A stretch of DNA of 64,000 bases, taken from assembly GCF_028561565.1 (NCBI RefSeq), contig NZ_JAQQTE010000019.1, forward strand, positions 318,190 to 382,189. Reading direction: 5' to 3'. This document shows positions 45,137 to 55,358 of this stretch, piece after piece; positions within the stretch are counted from its first letter, which is position 1, and each line of letters opens with the position of its first letter. The DNA is from Gilvibacter sediminis (GTDB taxonomy: Bacteria > Bacteroidota > Bacteroidia > Flavobacteriales > Flavobacteriaceae). Made by a program: the position numbers and the translations under genes. Under the pieces are notes generated by a model. It was not told the DNA's origin, searched no databases, and was given only the letters and a program-made list of their open reading frames with translations.

Positions 45137-45169
45137 AAAAAAAAGCGTTACCCGAAGATAACGCTTTTT
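45137..45169. terminator. Terminator of the GDSL lipoprotein gene
   Basis: AAAAAAAAGCGTTA, loop CCCGAAGA, TAACGCTTTTT. On the minus strand eight Ts follow the stem; the lipoprotein gene stops at 45192. Confidence 0.9.
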
Positions 45170-45191
45170 ATCATGTGATATTTAGATGGTC

Positions 45192-46724
45192 TTAATCGTT
45201 ACTCAAGGTAATGGTTCCGAAAGTTCCGATATCTACGTTTGGAATTGTAGCTCCGTATTTGGCGTTGATCGCATCAATGATCAAGTTTGCCGTGTATGCA
45301 TATCCTCTTGGAGTTGGGTGAACCCCATCTAAAGAGAACGCTCCACCAGTTACAAACTCATTGGTCAACATAACTCCATTGCTCATCACTCCTCCGTTAG
45401 CCACTTGTGCCAAAGCACTTCTAGCATCTACAAAAGCAAGGTCATTCGCAGCAGCAATACCTTCAATAGCAGCGTTGTATGCAGCTCCAGCAGCAGCAAC
45501 ACGTGCTTGCTCAGTAGCTGTCAATACAAACTGGTTTGCTAGAGGTACTGATACACCGTTGATCGCGAAAGGATCGTCTCCAACTTGAGTTCCTAAAACA
45601 CCAGCAGCAGTAAGAACGATCAAGTCATTCTCATTAGCCTGACGCAGTTGTCCAAGCAATGCAGCAGTTTCAGGATCTAAGTTAGCAGGAGGTCCTTGTA
45701 GGATCGCTGTAACATCAGTAAGATCTGTATCTGTAATGATTGGCGCATTACCCAATCCAGCTTCAAATGTAATTACACGTGAAGAAGCTTCTTCTGCACT
45801 AATGATCCCAAAACTAACTAGTGTTGGTAAAACAATGTCATTGTAAAGTGCAAAGTTCGCATTCAAAGTAGCAGCAGTAGCCTCGTCTAATGGAACAGAG
45901 TTTACCGGTACTGTAGTAAAGAATGGAATAGAAGTTACATCAGGAATGTTCAACACAACACCTCCAGATCCACCAGCAGCTAAAGCCTCTACTTCTTGAC
46001 TAAATACAGAAGCAAAAACGTTAGGGTCAGTGATATCATTAGGTCCGTATGTTGATGGATCCAAGTTTCCAAGTTGATCAACTCCAGAACCACCGCTTGT
46101 TGCATAACTCAAGATATCGTTGTTTCCGATCCACAAGCTAAAGAAAGAAGGGTTCAAAGAAGCAGCATCTCCAACAACAGTTGCAGAAGCGTTTGTAGCG
46201 ATACGAGCGTAGTAAGGGTTAGCAGTACCTGTAAGAACTCCGTTTACATCTCCGTATCCTGGCGCTACCAAGTGGAAACTCTTCGCACCTGGAATACCCA
46301 TATTGTTGAATGGGCTTGCCAATCCGTTAGCAACATCAGTAGTTGGCATACCACCTAGAACTGCAGGTCCTAAGTTACCTTCAGCATCAGCAGCTAATAC
46401 AAAACGGTTTTGAGAAATCTGGTTTCCGCTTAAAAGCAATCCACCTAGATTATCGTTCATCAAAGGTTGAGTAAATTCTCCTCCACCCGCTAAAGCGAAT
46501 TGATTCGCTAAAATGTTTGGATAAGAGTTCTCTTGTCCTGTAATATAAAGTGCACCGTCTGCAAAACCAGCAGTAAGGGAGTTACCCACGGCAACAAAAC
46601 TTGACATATTGGCTTCACCTGTGGTGTAGAAACCTTCGTCAGTGATCGGTTCTTCAAATTCAACTTCACAACTTGCAAAGAAAGCTGCAGAAGCGACAAA
46701 TAAATATTTAATATATGTTTTCAT
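45192..46724 (-). CDS. SGNH/GDSL-type hydrolase lipoprotein
   Basis: A 510-residue lipoprotein (lipobox FFASC, Cys19). The catalytic Ser49 is in VAVGNSLTAG, where GNSL replaces the classical GDSL. WIGNNDIL supplies the block III Asn, and SLDGVHPTPRGYA supplies block V Asp and His. All catalytic residues are therefore present. It probably hydrolyses esters or acyl groups at the cell surface or periplasm. The FadL-type channel gene lies 24 bases upstream, so lipolysis plus uptake is a reasonable inference. Confidence 0.9.
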   Translation of the reverse strand: MKTYIKYLFVASAAFFASCEVEFEEPITDEGFYTTGEANMSSFVAVGNSLTAGFADGALYITGQENSYPNILANQFALAGGGEFTQPLMNDNLGGLLLSGNQISQNRFVLAADAEGNLGPAVLGGMPTTDVANGLASPFNNMGIPGAKSFHLVAPGYGDVNGVLTGTANPYYARIATNASATVVGDAASLNPSFFSLWIGNNDILSYATSGGSGVDQLGNLDPSTYGPNDITDPNVFASVFSQEVEALAAGGSGGVVLNIPDVTSIPFFTTVPVNSVPLDEATAATLNANFALYNDIVLPTLVSFGIISAEEASSRVITFEAGLGNAPIITDTDLTDVTAILQGPPANLDPETAALLGQLRQANENDLIVLTAAGVLGTQVGDDPFAINGVSVPLANQFVLTATEQARVAAAGAAYNAAIEGIAAANDLAFVDARSALAQVANGGVMSNGVMLTNEFVTGGAFSLDGVHPTPRGYAYTANLIIDAINAKYGATIPNVDIGTFGTITLSND

Positions 46725-46748
46725 ATGGCTTATCAGATTAGGTTGTGA

Positions 46749-47999
46749 TTACATTCTATAAGAGATTCCAAGACCTGGAATGAAAGAGTTCGACTTGTAA
46801 GTTCCTCCAAATGGAACGGCAACACCATCCTCAAAGTAGAAATCGTAAGAAGCGTCTACTTCTTTAAATCTCAAGTAAAGGAAAGAAGCGTCGATCTGGA
46901 AACGATCGCTCAAGTTGAAGGTCAAACCAGCAGTGTACCCGTTGGAATCGTTACGTGGAGTTTCTGGAGCGAAGAAGCCATCCTGTACCGGAGACTCATC
47001 AAAGTAGTATCCTGCACGCAAAGTAAACTTAGAAGTCGCCTCAAACTGTAACCCAAAACGGTAAATAGAAGCATTCTTGTAGTTTCTACGGTTGAATGAA
47101 TCTGGAATGTTAGGATCTGCAAAGTCAATATCCAAAGAGTTGTACACATCCCAGAACGCACGGTTGAAGTCAAAAGCAAACAACCACTTGCTGTGGAATT
47201 GGTATGAGAATCCAACGGTCAATTCTGCCGGAAGTGGCAAAGAAGCGTCAAAAGTAGTATCAGCAAAAGGAGTCAAAGGTGAGTTTGGTACATTCTCAAA
47301 GTCAGCCTCTCCACCTTCAGCGTCTAGAATAATTTCTGAACGGTAATTGAATCCAATGTTGATCTTATCAGTTGGTTTGAACATCGCACCAATAGTATAA
47401 CCCCAAGCATTAACACCAGAAGCATCAACAGTAACGTTAGTTCTGTTGCCGTCTAGATCTGATAAGGTTCGGTTCAAGTTTCTGTTGAAGTTTACAGAAC
47501 CAGTCACATAGATAGGACCACCACCGATACTCAACTCGTCAAAGATCTTCACAGAAACAGTTGGTTGTACAAAGATCGCAGCCAACTCAATATTGTTTAC
47601 CAAGTGAGATCCTTCCCAGTCATTCGGGTATTCAACAGAACTACCATAAGGTGTGTAAACACCAAGACCAAAGGCTAACCAGTCGTTAGCTTTGTAAGAA
47701 GCATACAGATAAAATGGAGTTCCAACAGGGCTGTCAGTCTCTGTAGAATATCCGAATTCTGTATTCTGAAATTTTACATCAGCGAAAACACCAGAAACAC
47801 CAGCAGAGATGTTTAGTTTGTTTTCAAGGTAGACCATACCGGCAGGGTTAAAAAACACCAATTCGGCACTGTTTACGACTGCCACACCCGTGTGTCCCAT
47901 AGCCAGAGATTTCTGCCCCTGAAGACTCACACGGTATCCACCTGCATAAGTCACCGCCGCAGTCAACGCAAAAACAGCGAAAATGAGTAATTTTTTCAT
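46749..47999 (-). CDS. OmpP1/FadL-family outer-membrane transporter
   Basis: A 416-residue outer-membrane protein with signal peptide (cut near TYAGG). The mature protein starts GYRVSLQGQKSLAMGHTGVA, the FadL hatch/N-terminal signature, followed by FFNPAGMVYL. Fourteen strands alternate Tyr/Phe residues to a final GISYRM. Members import long-chain fatty acids or other hydrophobic compounds. It is cotranscribed with the GDSL lipoprotein. Confidence 0.92.
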   Translation of the reverse strand: MKKLLIFAVFALTAAVTYAGGYRVSLQGQKSLAMGHTGVAVVNSAELVFFNPAGMVYLENKLNISAGVSGVFADVKFQNTEFGYSTETDSPVGTPFYLYASYKANDWLAFGLGVYTPYGSSVEYPNDWEGSHLVNNIELAAIFVQPTVSVKIFDELSIGGGPIYVTGSVNFNRNLNRTLSDLDGNRTNVTVDASGVNAWGYTIGAMFKPTDKINIGFNYRSEIILDAEGGEADFENVPNSPLTPFADTTFDASLPLPAELTVGFSYQFHSKWLFAFDFNRAFWDVYNSLDIDFADPNIPDSFNRRNYKNASIYRFGLQFEATSKFTLRAGYYFDESPVQDGFFAPETPRNDSNGYTAGLTFNLSDRFQIDASFLYLRFKEVDASYDFYFEDGVAVPFGGTYKSNSFIPGLGISYRM

Positions 48000-48040
48000 A
48001 AAAAGGGATTAAAAATTAGATTGTAGTATTAGTTCGATTA

Positions 48041-48048
48041 CAAAGGTA
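48041..48048 (-). promoter_or_regulatory. Promoter -7 box for the FadL-GDSL operon
   Basis: The minus strand reads TACCTTTG, an exact TAnnTTTG match 42 bases before the start codon at 47999. Confidence 0.6.
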
Positions 48049-48103
48049 GTTCTTTTTAATCACTACCTATTTATTATGCATACATAATAAATGTTGTGCA
48101 ATG

Positions 48104-48868
48104 TTATAAAAAATCTATAACATTTTGGTAAAATTCCCTAGGATTTTCGGCATGTAGCCAATGTCCAGCAGCAGCGACCTCATCAATGATTGCCGCGGGA
48201 AAATGTCTTTTGATCATGATTTCATCAACAGGCAGTATGTAGTCTGATTTTGCACCTTTTAGAAACAGTGTTGGTCCTTCAAAGCGGGCGTCATCTGCCA
48301 GAGGTTTACCTACTTCTTCAATATTTTGCTTTAAAGCGGGAAGGTTCATCCTGAGCCCTAAAACACCTTTGTCAACCCAGTACAGATTCTTCAACAAAAA
48401 TTGCCTCACACCGGGTTCAGCAACGTATTCACTTAATAAATCATCAGCCTGAGAACGCTCGGTCAGCTGGGTTTCCCAAAGATTGGTTAATCCATTCAAT
48501 ATGGCTTGGTGGTGCTGCGGATAGGCCTTTGGAGCGATATCTGCAACGATCATTTTTGACACGCGCTGCGGATTTCGGGTAGCGAATTCCATCACCGTCT
48601 TTCCGCCCATGGAATGCCCGATGAAACTAGCGGATTCAATTCCGTGGCGGTCCATATAAACGAGCAGATCTTGCGCCATCAAGGCATATGAAAATCCGGG
48701 ATCATGAAAGCTCCGTCCGTGGTTTCTTTGATCCACCAAATGCACTTGAAAGCCGGCTTCCGCAAATTTATTGGCAAGGGTCTTCCAATTGTCTCCCATA
48801 CCTAAAAAGCCGTGAAGAATAATTAGCGGGCTCCCTTTACCGACAATTCGTGAGTGTAATAAACTCAT
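48104..48868 (-). CDS. Alpha/beta hydrolase (YbfF-like esterase)
   Basis: A 254-residue hydrolase. [12 protein letters not shown] near 16 forms the oxyanion region; the nucleophile Ser is in GHSMGGKTV near 87, an Asp lies in the [10 protein letters not shown] region, and His is in [11 protein letters not shown] near the C-terminus. VDQRNHGRS is typical of the YbfF group. It overlaps the end of pdxJ by 4 bases (ATGA-type), so it is translationally coupled. Substrate unknown. Confidence 0.92.
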   Translation of the reverse strand: MSLLHSRIVGKGSPLIILHGFLGMGDNWKTLANKFAEAGFQVHLVDQRNHGRSFHDPGFSYALMAQDLLVYMDRHGIESASFIGHSMGGKTVMEFATRNPQRVSKMIVADIAPKAYPQHHQAILNGLTNLWETQLTERSQADDLLSEYVAEPGVRQFLLKNLYWVDKGVLGLRMNLPALKQNIEEVGKPLADDARFEGPTLFLKGAKSDYILPVDEIMIKRHFPAAIIDEVAAAGHWLHAENPREFYQNVIDFL

Positions 48869-49581
48869 GATTTTAATTTATGGATATACATATTGACCAC
48901 ATTCTCCAAGCCCAAATACAAGGCTTCAGAGATCAAGGCGTGACCAATGGACACTTCGGCTAAATGCGGAACCTCTTGTGCAAAGAAGGCAATATTATCT
49001 AGGGAAAGATCGTGTCCTGCGTTAATTCCTAAACCGAGCTCGTGCGCTAACTGAGCGCATTCAGCATAGGGCTTAACGGCTTGCTTATTTCCCTCAGCAT
49101 AACCACTCGCGAAGGCTTCTGTATACAACTCGATCCTATCGGTGCCAACCTCAGCTGCGCCTTCTATCATTCCCGGAACCGGATCCACGAAAATGGAGGT
49201 TCGTATGCCTCGCGCCTTGAATTCTGCGATGATCTCGGTAAGAAAATCTTTGTGCTTGACCGTATCCCAACCCGCATTAGAGGTTAAGACATCTTCTGCA
49301 TCTGGCACCAAAGTGACTTGCTCGGGCAGTACCTCGTTGACCAAATCCACAAAGCTGCCCACCGGATTCCCTTCAATATTGAACTCTGTATGAACCACGT
49401 CTTTTAGATCGCGCGCATCCTGATATCGGATGTGTCGTTCATCGGGTCTGGGGTGAATGGTGATTCCATGCGCTCCAAAATCTTGGATATCTGAAGCGAC
49501 TTTAAGCAGGTTAGGCACGTTACCTCCACGCGCATTACGCAGGGTAGCTATTTTATTGATATTTACGCTTAATCGCGTCAT
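48865..49581 (-). CDS. pdxJ: Pyridoxine 5'-phosphate synthase
   Basis: A 238-residue PdxJ making PNP from aminoacetone phosphate and deoxyxylulose 5-phosphate. [19 protein letters not shown] opens it; [13 protein letters not shown] holds phosphate and catalytic His residues; [12 protein letters not shown] and [13 protein letters not shown] complete the barrel. Length is normal. It heads a two-gene operon with the esterase. Confidence 0.97.
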   Translation of the reverse strand: MTRLSVNINKIATLRNARGGNVPNLLKVASDIQDFGAHGITIHPRPDERHIRYQDARDLKDVVHTEFNIEGNPVGSFVDLVNEVLPEQVTLVPDAEDVLTSNAGWDTVKHKDFLTEIIAEFKARGIRTSIFVDPVPGMIEGAAEVGTDRIELYTEAFASGYAEGNKQAVKPYAECAQLAHELGLGINAGHDLSLDNIAFFAQEVPHLAEVSIGHALISEALYLGLENVVNMYIHKLKS

Positions 49582-49598
49582 GGCTTAGTATTTGATTA

Positions 49599-49606
49599 CA
49601 AAAATA
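49599..49606 (-). promoter_or_regulatory. Promoter -7 box for pdxJ
   Basis: The minus strand reads TATTTTTG, an exact TAnnTTTG match 17 bases before the start codon. Confidence 0.6.
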
Positions 49607-49660
49607 CGAAGATGATAAAGGCTCATGCTCCTTAAAATTGATTAATTTGCATAAAAATTA

Positions 49661-50323
49661 TTGGTATTGAATACTGCGGAATACATTATTAACGACGTTA
49701 GACCCTTCAGCCTAGAAACCTCGGTACGCGAAGTTCAAAATGCTTTCAACAATCTCACTTATTCGCATTTACCAGTCTACAATGAAGGCACCTATTTGGG
49801 TTGTATTTCTGAGACCGACGCACATTGCTTTGAAAGTGACAAGAGCATTTTGGATATTCAATACACTTTAGAGGGATTCTTTGTGCGTGAGAACACCAAT
49901 TGGCTGGATGTCTTAGAAGCCTTTGCCCAACATTCGAGCAACATCATGCCTGTGCTTAATGAAGAGCAAGAATATCTCGGTTATGTAGAACTGGGGGACA
50001 TCATGAACCTTTTCAGCGAAACACCCTTCTTGCATGAAGCAGGAGGCATTATCATTGTGGAAAAAGGTGTAAACGACTACTCCTTTAGTGAGATCTGTCA
50101 AATTGTAGAGTCTAACGATGCGCGTTTGTTAGGTGTTTTTGTATCTCATATGGAGAACGACATCATTCAAGCAACGGTCAAGATTGCACCAACGGGGATC
50201 AATACCATTGTGCAGACCTTTAGACGTTACGGTTACAATATTGTTTCTCAGCATGCTGAGGACACTTATCTGGACAGCCTAAAAGCCCGCTCCAAGTATT
50301 TGGACAAATACCTCAATATGTAA
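49661..50323 (+). CDS. CBS-domain protein
   Basis: A protein of about 220 residues with two CBS motifs: DVRPFSLETSVREVQNAFNNLTYSHLPVYN near 12 and NWLDVLEAFAQHSSNIMPVLNEEQEYLGYVELGDIM near 80. The C-terminal third is an ACT-like region (IIIVEKGVNDYSFSEI). CBS pairs bind adenosine nucleotides. No ATG is available; TTG at 49661 or 49667 is the start. It lies 12 bases before nadK, a linkage common in Flavobacteriaceae, suggesting nucleotide-dependent control of NAD phosphorylation. Confidence 0.88.
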   Translation: MVLNTAEYIINDVRPFSLETSVREVQNAFNNLTYSHLPVYNEGTYLGCISETDAHCFESDKSILDIQYTLEGFFVRENTNWLDVLEAFAQHSSNIMPVLNEEQEYLGYVELGDIMNLFSETPFLHEAGGIIIVEKGVNDYSFSEICQIVESNDARLLGVFVSHMENDIIQATVKIAPTGINTIVQTFRRYGYNIVSQHAEDTYLDSLKARSKYLDKYLNM

Positions 50324-50335
50324 TCGGCCTTAGGG

Positions 50336-51229
50336 ATGAAGATCGCGATCTACGGACAGTTTTACCACAAAAATTCGGGCGGTTATATCGCTTCGGTACT
50401 CAATGCTTTAGACAAGGCCAAAGCCGATGTCTTCATTGAAGCGAATTTTTTGGAACTTATCCGCGCCAATGAAAATATTGAGAAGGACTACGAATCCTTT
50501 GAGACCTTCACGCAATTAGACAACACTTACGATCTGTTTTTCAGTATTGGTGGAGACGGAACCATTTTGCGTTCCATTACTTATGTCAAAGATCTAAATA
50601 TCCCGATCGTTGGGATCAATACGGGCCGCCTTGGTTTTTTAGCCACCATTCAAAAAGACGACCTCAAAGAACATATAGACCAGATCCTCAACAGGCAATA
50701 CAGCATTTCTGAACGCAGCCTGTTGCAGGTAAAGACCACTCCGGCCAATGCCATGGAAGGTGTTTTGAACTTTGCGCTCAATGAGGTAGCCGTCAATAGA
50801 AAGAACACTACCAGTATGATCCGCGTGGCAACAGAGCTCAACGGAGAGTATCTGACCAGTTATTGGTCAGACGGTTTGATCGTTGCAACTCCTACCGGCT
50901 CTACAGGATATTCTTTAAGTTGTGGAGGACCAGTAATCGATCCACAATCGAACTCCTTTGTGATCACTCCAATTGCCCCGCACAATTTGAACGCAAGACC
51001 TTTTGTAATTCCAGACGATACGGCCATTGGACTGCAAGTCTACGGCAGAGAAGATTCCTATCTGCTTTCCTTGGATTCTCGCATCGTGACTTTAAACAAT
51101 GATACCGAGGTAGAGATCACCCGTGCACCCTTTACAATTTCTCTGGTTCAACTCAATCACGACAGCTTTATCAAAACCATTCGCCAGAAGCTACTTTGGG
51201 GCGAAGACAAGCGCAATTTTAAACAATAA
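50336..51229 (+). CDS. nadK: NAD kinase
   Basis: A 297-residue NAD kinase (PpnK). FSIGGDGTILRSI is the catalytic GGDGT loop, and VGINTGRLGFLA and VATPTGSTGYSLS complete the family signature. It phosphorylates NAD to NADP, using ATP or polyphosphate. It follows a CBS protein and precedes the outer-membrane and uppS/bamA operon. Confidence 0.96.
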   Translation: MKIAIYGQFYHKNSGGYIASVLNALDKAKADVFIEANFLELIRANENIEKDYESFETFTQLDNTYDLFFSIGGDGTILRSITYVKDLNIPIVGINTGRLGFLATIQKDDLKEHIDQILNRQYSISERSLLQVKTTPANAMEGVLNFALNEVAVNRKNTTSMIRVATELNGEYLTSYWSDGLIVATPTGSTGYSLSCGGPVIDPQSNSFVITPIAPHNLNARPFVIPDDTAIGLQVYGREDSYLLSLDSRIVTLNNDTEVEITRAPFTISLVQLNHDSFIKTIRQKLLWGEDKRNFKQ

Positions 51230-51297
51230 AACAGGCGTTTTACTGTTTTACTTCTCGGAGGATACAGCTAAGGCTGTGGTTACCTCAAGTTTATTGT

Positions 51298-51305
51298 TAT
51301 ATTTG
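51298..51305 (+). promoter_or_regulatory. Promoter -7 box for the DUF6089-uppS-bamA operon
   Basis: TATATTTG, an exact TAnnTTTG match 17 bases before the ATG at 51323. Confidence 0.6.
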
Positions 51306-51322
51306 CACGTTTTTTCAGGGAT

Positions 51323-52018
51323 ATGAGGGCCTTATTTTTGCTGTTTTTTATAGGATTAGGAAGCTTTTCGAGCTTCGCACAAACCTACGAGATTGGAGCC
51401 GTTCTAGGTGGAACCAATTTTATTGGTGATGTAGGACGCACCAATTACATCTCGCCCAACACCCTGCACTTTGGTGGAATATTGAAATGGAATCGCGGCC
51501 CGCGCCACGCATTCCGCTTTACTTTGATCCAATCCAACTTAAAAGGAGACGACAATAAATCCAGCGAAACACGCCGAGCAGAACGCGGTCTGACATTCAC
51601 CAATTCCATCACAGAGGCTTCTTTAGGTTTGGAATTTAACTTCGTGGAATTCAGCATGTATTCCGGCAAACCGCAGCGTACACCGTATTTATATACCGGT
51701 TTGACGTATTTTCGATATAATAACCTTTTTAGGGACCCTAATACCGATGTGATTCGTAAATTTGGCAGCGCCTGGGATTTCGCGATCCCTATGGTAGTTG
51801 GTTACAAAGCGACACTGGGAACAAAAATGATTCTCGGACTTGAAATTGGGGCCAGATATACCTTGACAGACGCCTTGGACGGCAGCAACCCCGTAAAGGA
51901 CCTCGCAGACGACCAAAGCCTTAAATTCGGTAATTTAAATAGTGACGATTGGTACGTATTCACAGGGCTAACCCTGAGTTTTACCTTTGGTCGACAACCG
52001 TGTTATTGTAATTTCTAA
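51323..52018 (+). CDS. DUF6089-type outer-membrane barrel protein
   Basis: A 231-residue protein with a signal peptide (cut near SFAQ). YEIGAVLGGTNFIGDVGRTNYI begins the mature part; alternating strands follow (GGILKWNRGPRHAFRFTL, LEFNFVEFSMY) and the end is LTLSFTFGRQPCYCNF. Bacteroidota DUF6089 proteins sit just upstream of uppS-bamA, as here (2 bases before uppS). A link to outer-membrane assembly is plausible but unproven. Confidence 0.88.
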   Translation: MRALFLLFFIGLGSFSSFAQTYEIGAVLGGTNFIGDVGRTNYISPNTLHFGGILKWNRGPRHAFRFTLIQSNLKGDDNKSSETRRAERGLTFTNSITEASLGLEFNFVEFSMYSGKPQRTPYLYTGLTYFRYNNLFRDPNTDVIRKFGSAWDFAIPMVVGYKATLGTKMILGLEIGARYTLTDALDGSNPVKDLADDQSLKFGNLNSDDWYVFTGLTLSFTFGRQPCYCNF

Positions 52019-52020
52019 CG

Positions 52021-52761
52021 ATGAGCAAATTAGATCGTATCGACAAAGCAAAGCTTCCGAAGCATCTGGCCGTTATCATGGACGGCAACGGACGTTGGGC
52101 TAAAAAGAACGGTCTATTCAGAACCAAAGGTCACGAAAGTGGAGCCAAAGCGGTTAAAGAAGTCGTAGAAGGCGCTGCAGAGTTAGGCATATCTTTTTTA
52201 ACACTTTACGCCTTTTCTACAGAAAACTGGAATCGACCCAAATTGGAGGTTCAAACCCTGATGAAGCTCTTGGTATCCAGTCTGAAAAAGGAAGTTAAAA
52301 CCCTCCAGAAAAACAACATTCGATTAGGTGCTATTGGAGCGCTGAATGACTTGCCAAATAAGGCGAGAACGGAATTAAATGAAGTGATTGAAGCAACCAA
52401 AGACAACGACAGAATGACCTTGACTTTGGCCTTGAGTTATGGCTCCCGAGAGGAAATCACAAAAACTATTAAAGAAATAAGTTCCAAAGTTAAAAATAAT
52501 ATAATTTCGATTGAAGAGATTGATGAAGACGTTATAAATAAGCATCTTTACACGCTTAATTTACCGGACGTGGATCTGTTGATTCGCACCAGTGGAGAGC
52601 AGCGTATAAGCAACTTTTTACTATGGCAGATCGCTTATGCGGAATTATATTTTACAGAGGTACTTTGGCCCGATTTTAGAAAGGAACATCTACTCGAGGC
52701 TATCCTGAATTATCAAAACAGAGAACGCAGATTTGGAAAGACCAGTGAACAACTCAACTAA
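52021..52761 (+). CDS. uppS: Undecaprenyl diphosphate synthase
   Basis: A 246-residue cis-prenyltransferase making the C55 lipid carrier for cell-wall and LPS synthesis. MDGNGRWAKKNG carries the catalytic Asp; TLYAFSTENW and LIRTSGEQRISNFLLWQIAYAE follow, with the RxSGE-type motif. It lies 2 bases after the outer-membrane gene and 10 bases before the preferred bamA start. Confidence 0.97.
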   Translation: MSKLDRIDKAKLPKHLAVIMDGNGRWAKKNGLFRTKGHESGAKAVKEVVEGAAELGISFLTLYAFSTENWNRPKLEVQTLMKLLVSSLKKEVKTLQKNNIRLGAIGALNDLPNKARTELNEVIEATKDNDRMTLTLALSYGSREEITKTIKEISSKVKNNIISIEEIDEDVINKHLYTLNLPDVDLLIRTSGEQRISNFLLWQIAYAELYFTEVLWPDFRKEHLLEAILNYQNRERRFGKTSEQLN

Positions 52762-52771
52762 CACTATATTT

Positions 52772-55315
52772 TTGAATTCCTATAAAAGAACATTACCACT
52801 TCTCCTTTTATTTTTCTTACTGAGCTTTTCGAGCTTTGGTCAGAAACGTGACTTAGACGCAAATCGCAAGTACGAGATCGGTAATATAGAGATCACAGGA
52901 CTCAAAAGTTATAACGCGCAAACGGTATTAACCTTTACTGGCCTAAAGACAGGAGAACGTATCTACGTTCCGGGCCAACGTTTGAGTGACATCATCACCA
53001 ACCTTTGGGACCAAAACCTGTTCTCAGACATCAGTATCTATGTTACCCGTATGGAAGGCGATGTAGTTGACCTAGAGATCAACATTCAAGAACTGCCAAC
53101 GCTGAACAATGTTTCGATCTCAGGAATCCGCGATAGAAAGGCTCGTGATATCATAAATGATAACGAACTTAAAAAAGGACAGAAGGTCACTCAAAACCTT
53201 TTGACCACCACAAAGAATTACATCTTGAATAAATACCGCGAGCAAGGATTCTTGAACGCTCAGGTAATTATGAGTACCACCAACGTGATGGACTCCATCA
53301 CTGGTTTGGAAACCAAACAAGATTTGGCCATCGCCATTGATAAAGGCGAACGCGTGAAGGTTGATGAGATCACCTTTAGTGGCAATGAGGCTTTGACAGA
53401 TGCCAAGCTTCAAAAGGCCATGAAAAATACCAAAAAGAGATTCCCGCTTCGATTCTGGAAGCGCTCCAAGTATATCGAAGACGATTACGAGGCTGATAAA
53501 GAATCTATTTTGGACAAGTACAAGGAGAACGGGTATCGTGACGCGCGCATCGTAAGCGACACCTTGATCCGAAAAGATGATAATACGGTTGCCCTTGAGC
53601 TCACTGTAGAAGAAGGAAACCAATATTACTTTGGCGATATTGATTTCATCGGAAACAGCGTATTCAGCGATGAACTTTTGAGTCGTGTACTGGGGATCCA
53701 AAAAGGAGATACTTACAACGGGGTATTGCTTGAAGAACGCATCGCCGATGTTGGAGATCCAGAGGCTTTAGACCTCACCAACCAATATCAGAATAACGGT
53801 TACCTCTTCTCTAGAATTAACCCAGTAGAGGTAAACGTAAGAAACGACACCATAGATTTTGAGATCCGTATCATAGAGGGGAAACCCGCCTATTTTGATC
53901 ACGTGACCGTTGTTGGGAACACCCGTACCAATGACCACGTAGTGTATCGTGAACTCAGAACACGTCCAGGAGAGATCTACAGCAAGTCCAATGTAGTGCG
54001 TACCGTACGTGAATTAGGACAGGTAGGTTATTTTGACCCAGAGCAGATCTCACCAAACTTTAAAAACGTAGATCCGAACTCGGGCACGCTAGACATGGAA
54101 TACTCCGTTGTGGAGAAAGGGTCTAGCCAGATCGAGCTGCAAGGTGGTTACGGTGGAGGTGGATTCGTAGGAACCGTTGGACTGTCATTCAACAACTTCT
54201 CTATTAGAAACATCTTTAACGGGAAAGCGTACAAACCGCTTCCTATGGGAGACGGGCAAACCCTGTCGCTGCGCGCACAAGCTAGTACCTTCTTCCAAAC
54301 CTATAGCCTATCATTCATTGAGCCTTGGTTGGGTGGACGTAAACCGATCCAATTTTCGGCCTCGTTCTCGCATACGGTGCAGTTCTTCTTCGACTTTAGA
54401 AGTAGAGATGCTGACCGCTCTAGAAAATTCTTGATCACGGGTGGATCTTTAGGTATTGCTAAGCGCTTGAAATGGCCAGATGACTTCTTCCAGATCTCAC
54501 ATGCGGTAAGTTTCCAGCACTTTGACTTGAAGAACTACATTACCAACCTCTTTACCTTTGGTGATGGATTCTCAAACAACTTGGCCTATACTATTGGATT
54601 GAGTCGTGACAATACCACGGTAAACCCGATCTATCCATTGGGAGGATCTCAATTTGCCCTTACGGCTAAATTGACGCCACCATGGTCACTCTTTAGCAGC
54701 ACGGACTTTGCAAATTTGGAGAACGATCCAGAATTCCAAGACATCAATGGAAATCCAGATCAGGCGCGTATTGACCAAGAGCGATTCAAGTGGTTGGAAT
54801 TCTACAAGATCAAATTCAACGCGACTTGGTACACCCGAGTAGTAGACAAACTGGTACTGAGAACCCATGCTGAATTCGGTTTCTTAGGAGCTTATAACAA
54901 CGATCGTGGAATCCCTCCTTTTGAGCGTTTCTTTGTCGGAGGTGACGGACTTGGAGCTTTCAGTTTGGACGGACGTGAAGTAGTACAGCTGCGTGGATAT
55001 CCAAACCAATCCTTATCGACCATTGATGGAAATACGATTTTCAACAAATTTACGTTAGAATTGCGTTACCCTATCAGTTTGAAACAACTGGCAACAATAT
55101 ACGCGCTTACGTTTATAGAAGGTGGAGCGGCTTGGGATAGTTTTAGAGATTATAATCCCTTCGTTATTAATCGTTCTGCTGGCGCAGGAATCCGTATATT
55201 TATGCCTGCGTTTGGACTTTTGGGAATCGATTTCGGATACGGTTTCGACCCTATTCCTGGTGGAATCGAACCTAATGGATGGGAAACGCATTTTATAATT
55301 GGTCAACGTTTTTAA
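52772..55315 (+). CDS. bamA: BamA, outer-membrane protein assembly factor
   Basis: A protein of about 847 residues. A signal peptide (MNSYKRTLPLLLLFFLLSF, cut near FGQ) follows the TTG at 52772; a GTG at 52745 within uppS is an alternative. About five POTRA domains span residues 20-430 (EIGNIEITGLKSYNAQTVLTF starts the first). The C-terminal half is the Omp85 barrel with the VRGF-type loop region and final YGFDPIPGGIEPNGWETHFIIGQRF. It inserts barrel proteins into the outer membrane. Skp-like genes follow. Confidence 0.95.
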   Translation: MNSYKRTLPLLLLFFLLSFSSFGQKRDLDANRKYEIGNIEITGLKSYNAQTVLTFTGLKTGERIYVPGQRLSDIITNLWDQNLFSDISIYVTRMEGDVVDLEINIQELPTLNNVSISGIRDRKARDIINDNELKKGQKVTQNLLTTTKNYILNKYREQGFLNAQVIMSTTNVMDSITGLETKQDLAIAIDKGERVKVDEITFSGNEALTDAKLQKAMKNTKKRFPLRFWKRSKYIEDDYEADKESILDKYKENGYRDARIVSDTLIRKDDNTVALELTVEEGNQYYFGDIDFIGNSVFSDELLSRVLGIQKGDTYNGVLLEERIADVGDPEALDLTNQYQNNGYLFSRINPVEVNVRNDTIDFEIRIIEGKPAYFDHVTVVGNTRTNDHVVYRELRTRPGEIYSKSNVVRTVRELGQVGYFDPEQISPNFKNVDPNSGTLDMEYSVVEKGSSQIELQGGYGGGGFVGTVGLSFNNFSIRNIFNGKAYKPLPMGDGQTLSLRAQASTFFQTYSLSFIEPWLGGRKPIQFSASFSHTVQFFFDFRSRDADRSRKFLITGGSLGIAKRLKWPDDFFQISHAVSFQHFDLKNYITNLFTFGDGFSNNLAYTIGLSRDNTTVNPIYPLGGSQFALTAKLTPPWSLFSSTDFANLENDPEFQDINGNPDQARIDQERFKWLEFYKIKFNATWYTRVVDKLVLRTHAEFGFLGAYNNDRGIPPFERFFVGGDGLGAFSLDGREVVQLRGYPNQSLSTIDGNTIFNKFTLELRYPISLKQLATIYALTFIEGGAAWDSFRDYNPFVINRSAGAGIRIFMPAFGLLGIDFGYGFDPIPGGIEPNGWETHFIIGQRF

Positions 55316-55358
55316 ACGCTTTGGCACGATATTTTCTATTACTCAACTGACTAAGACT

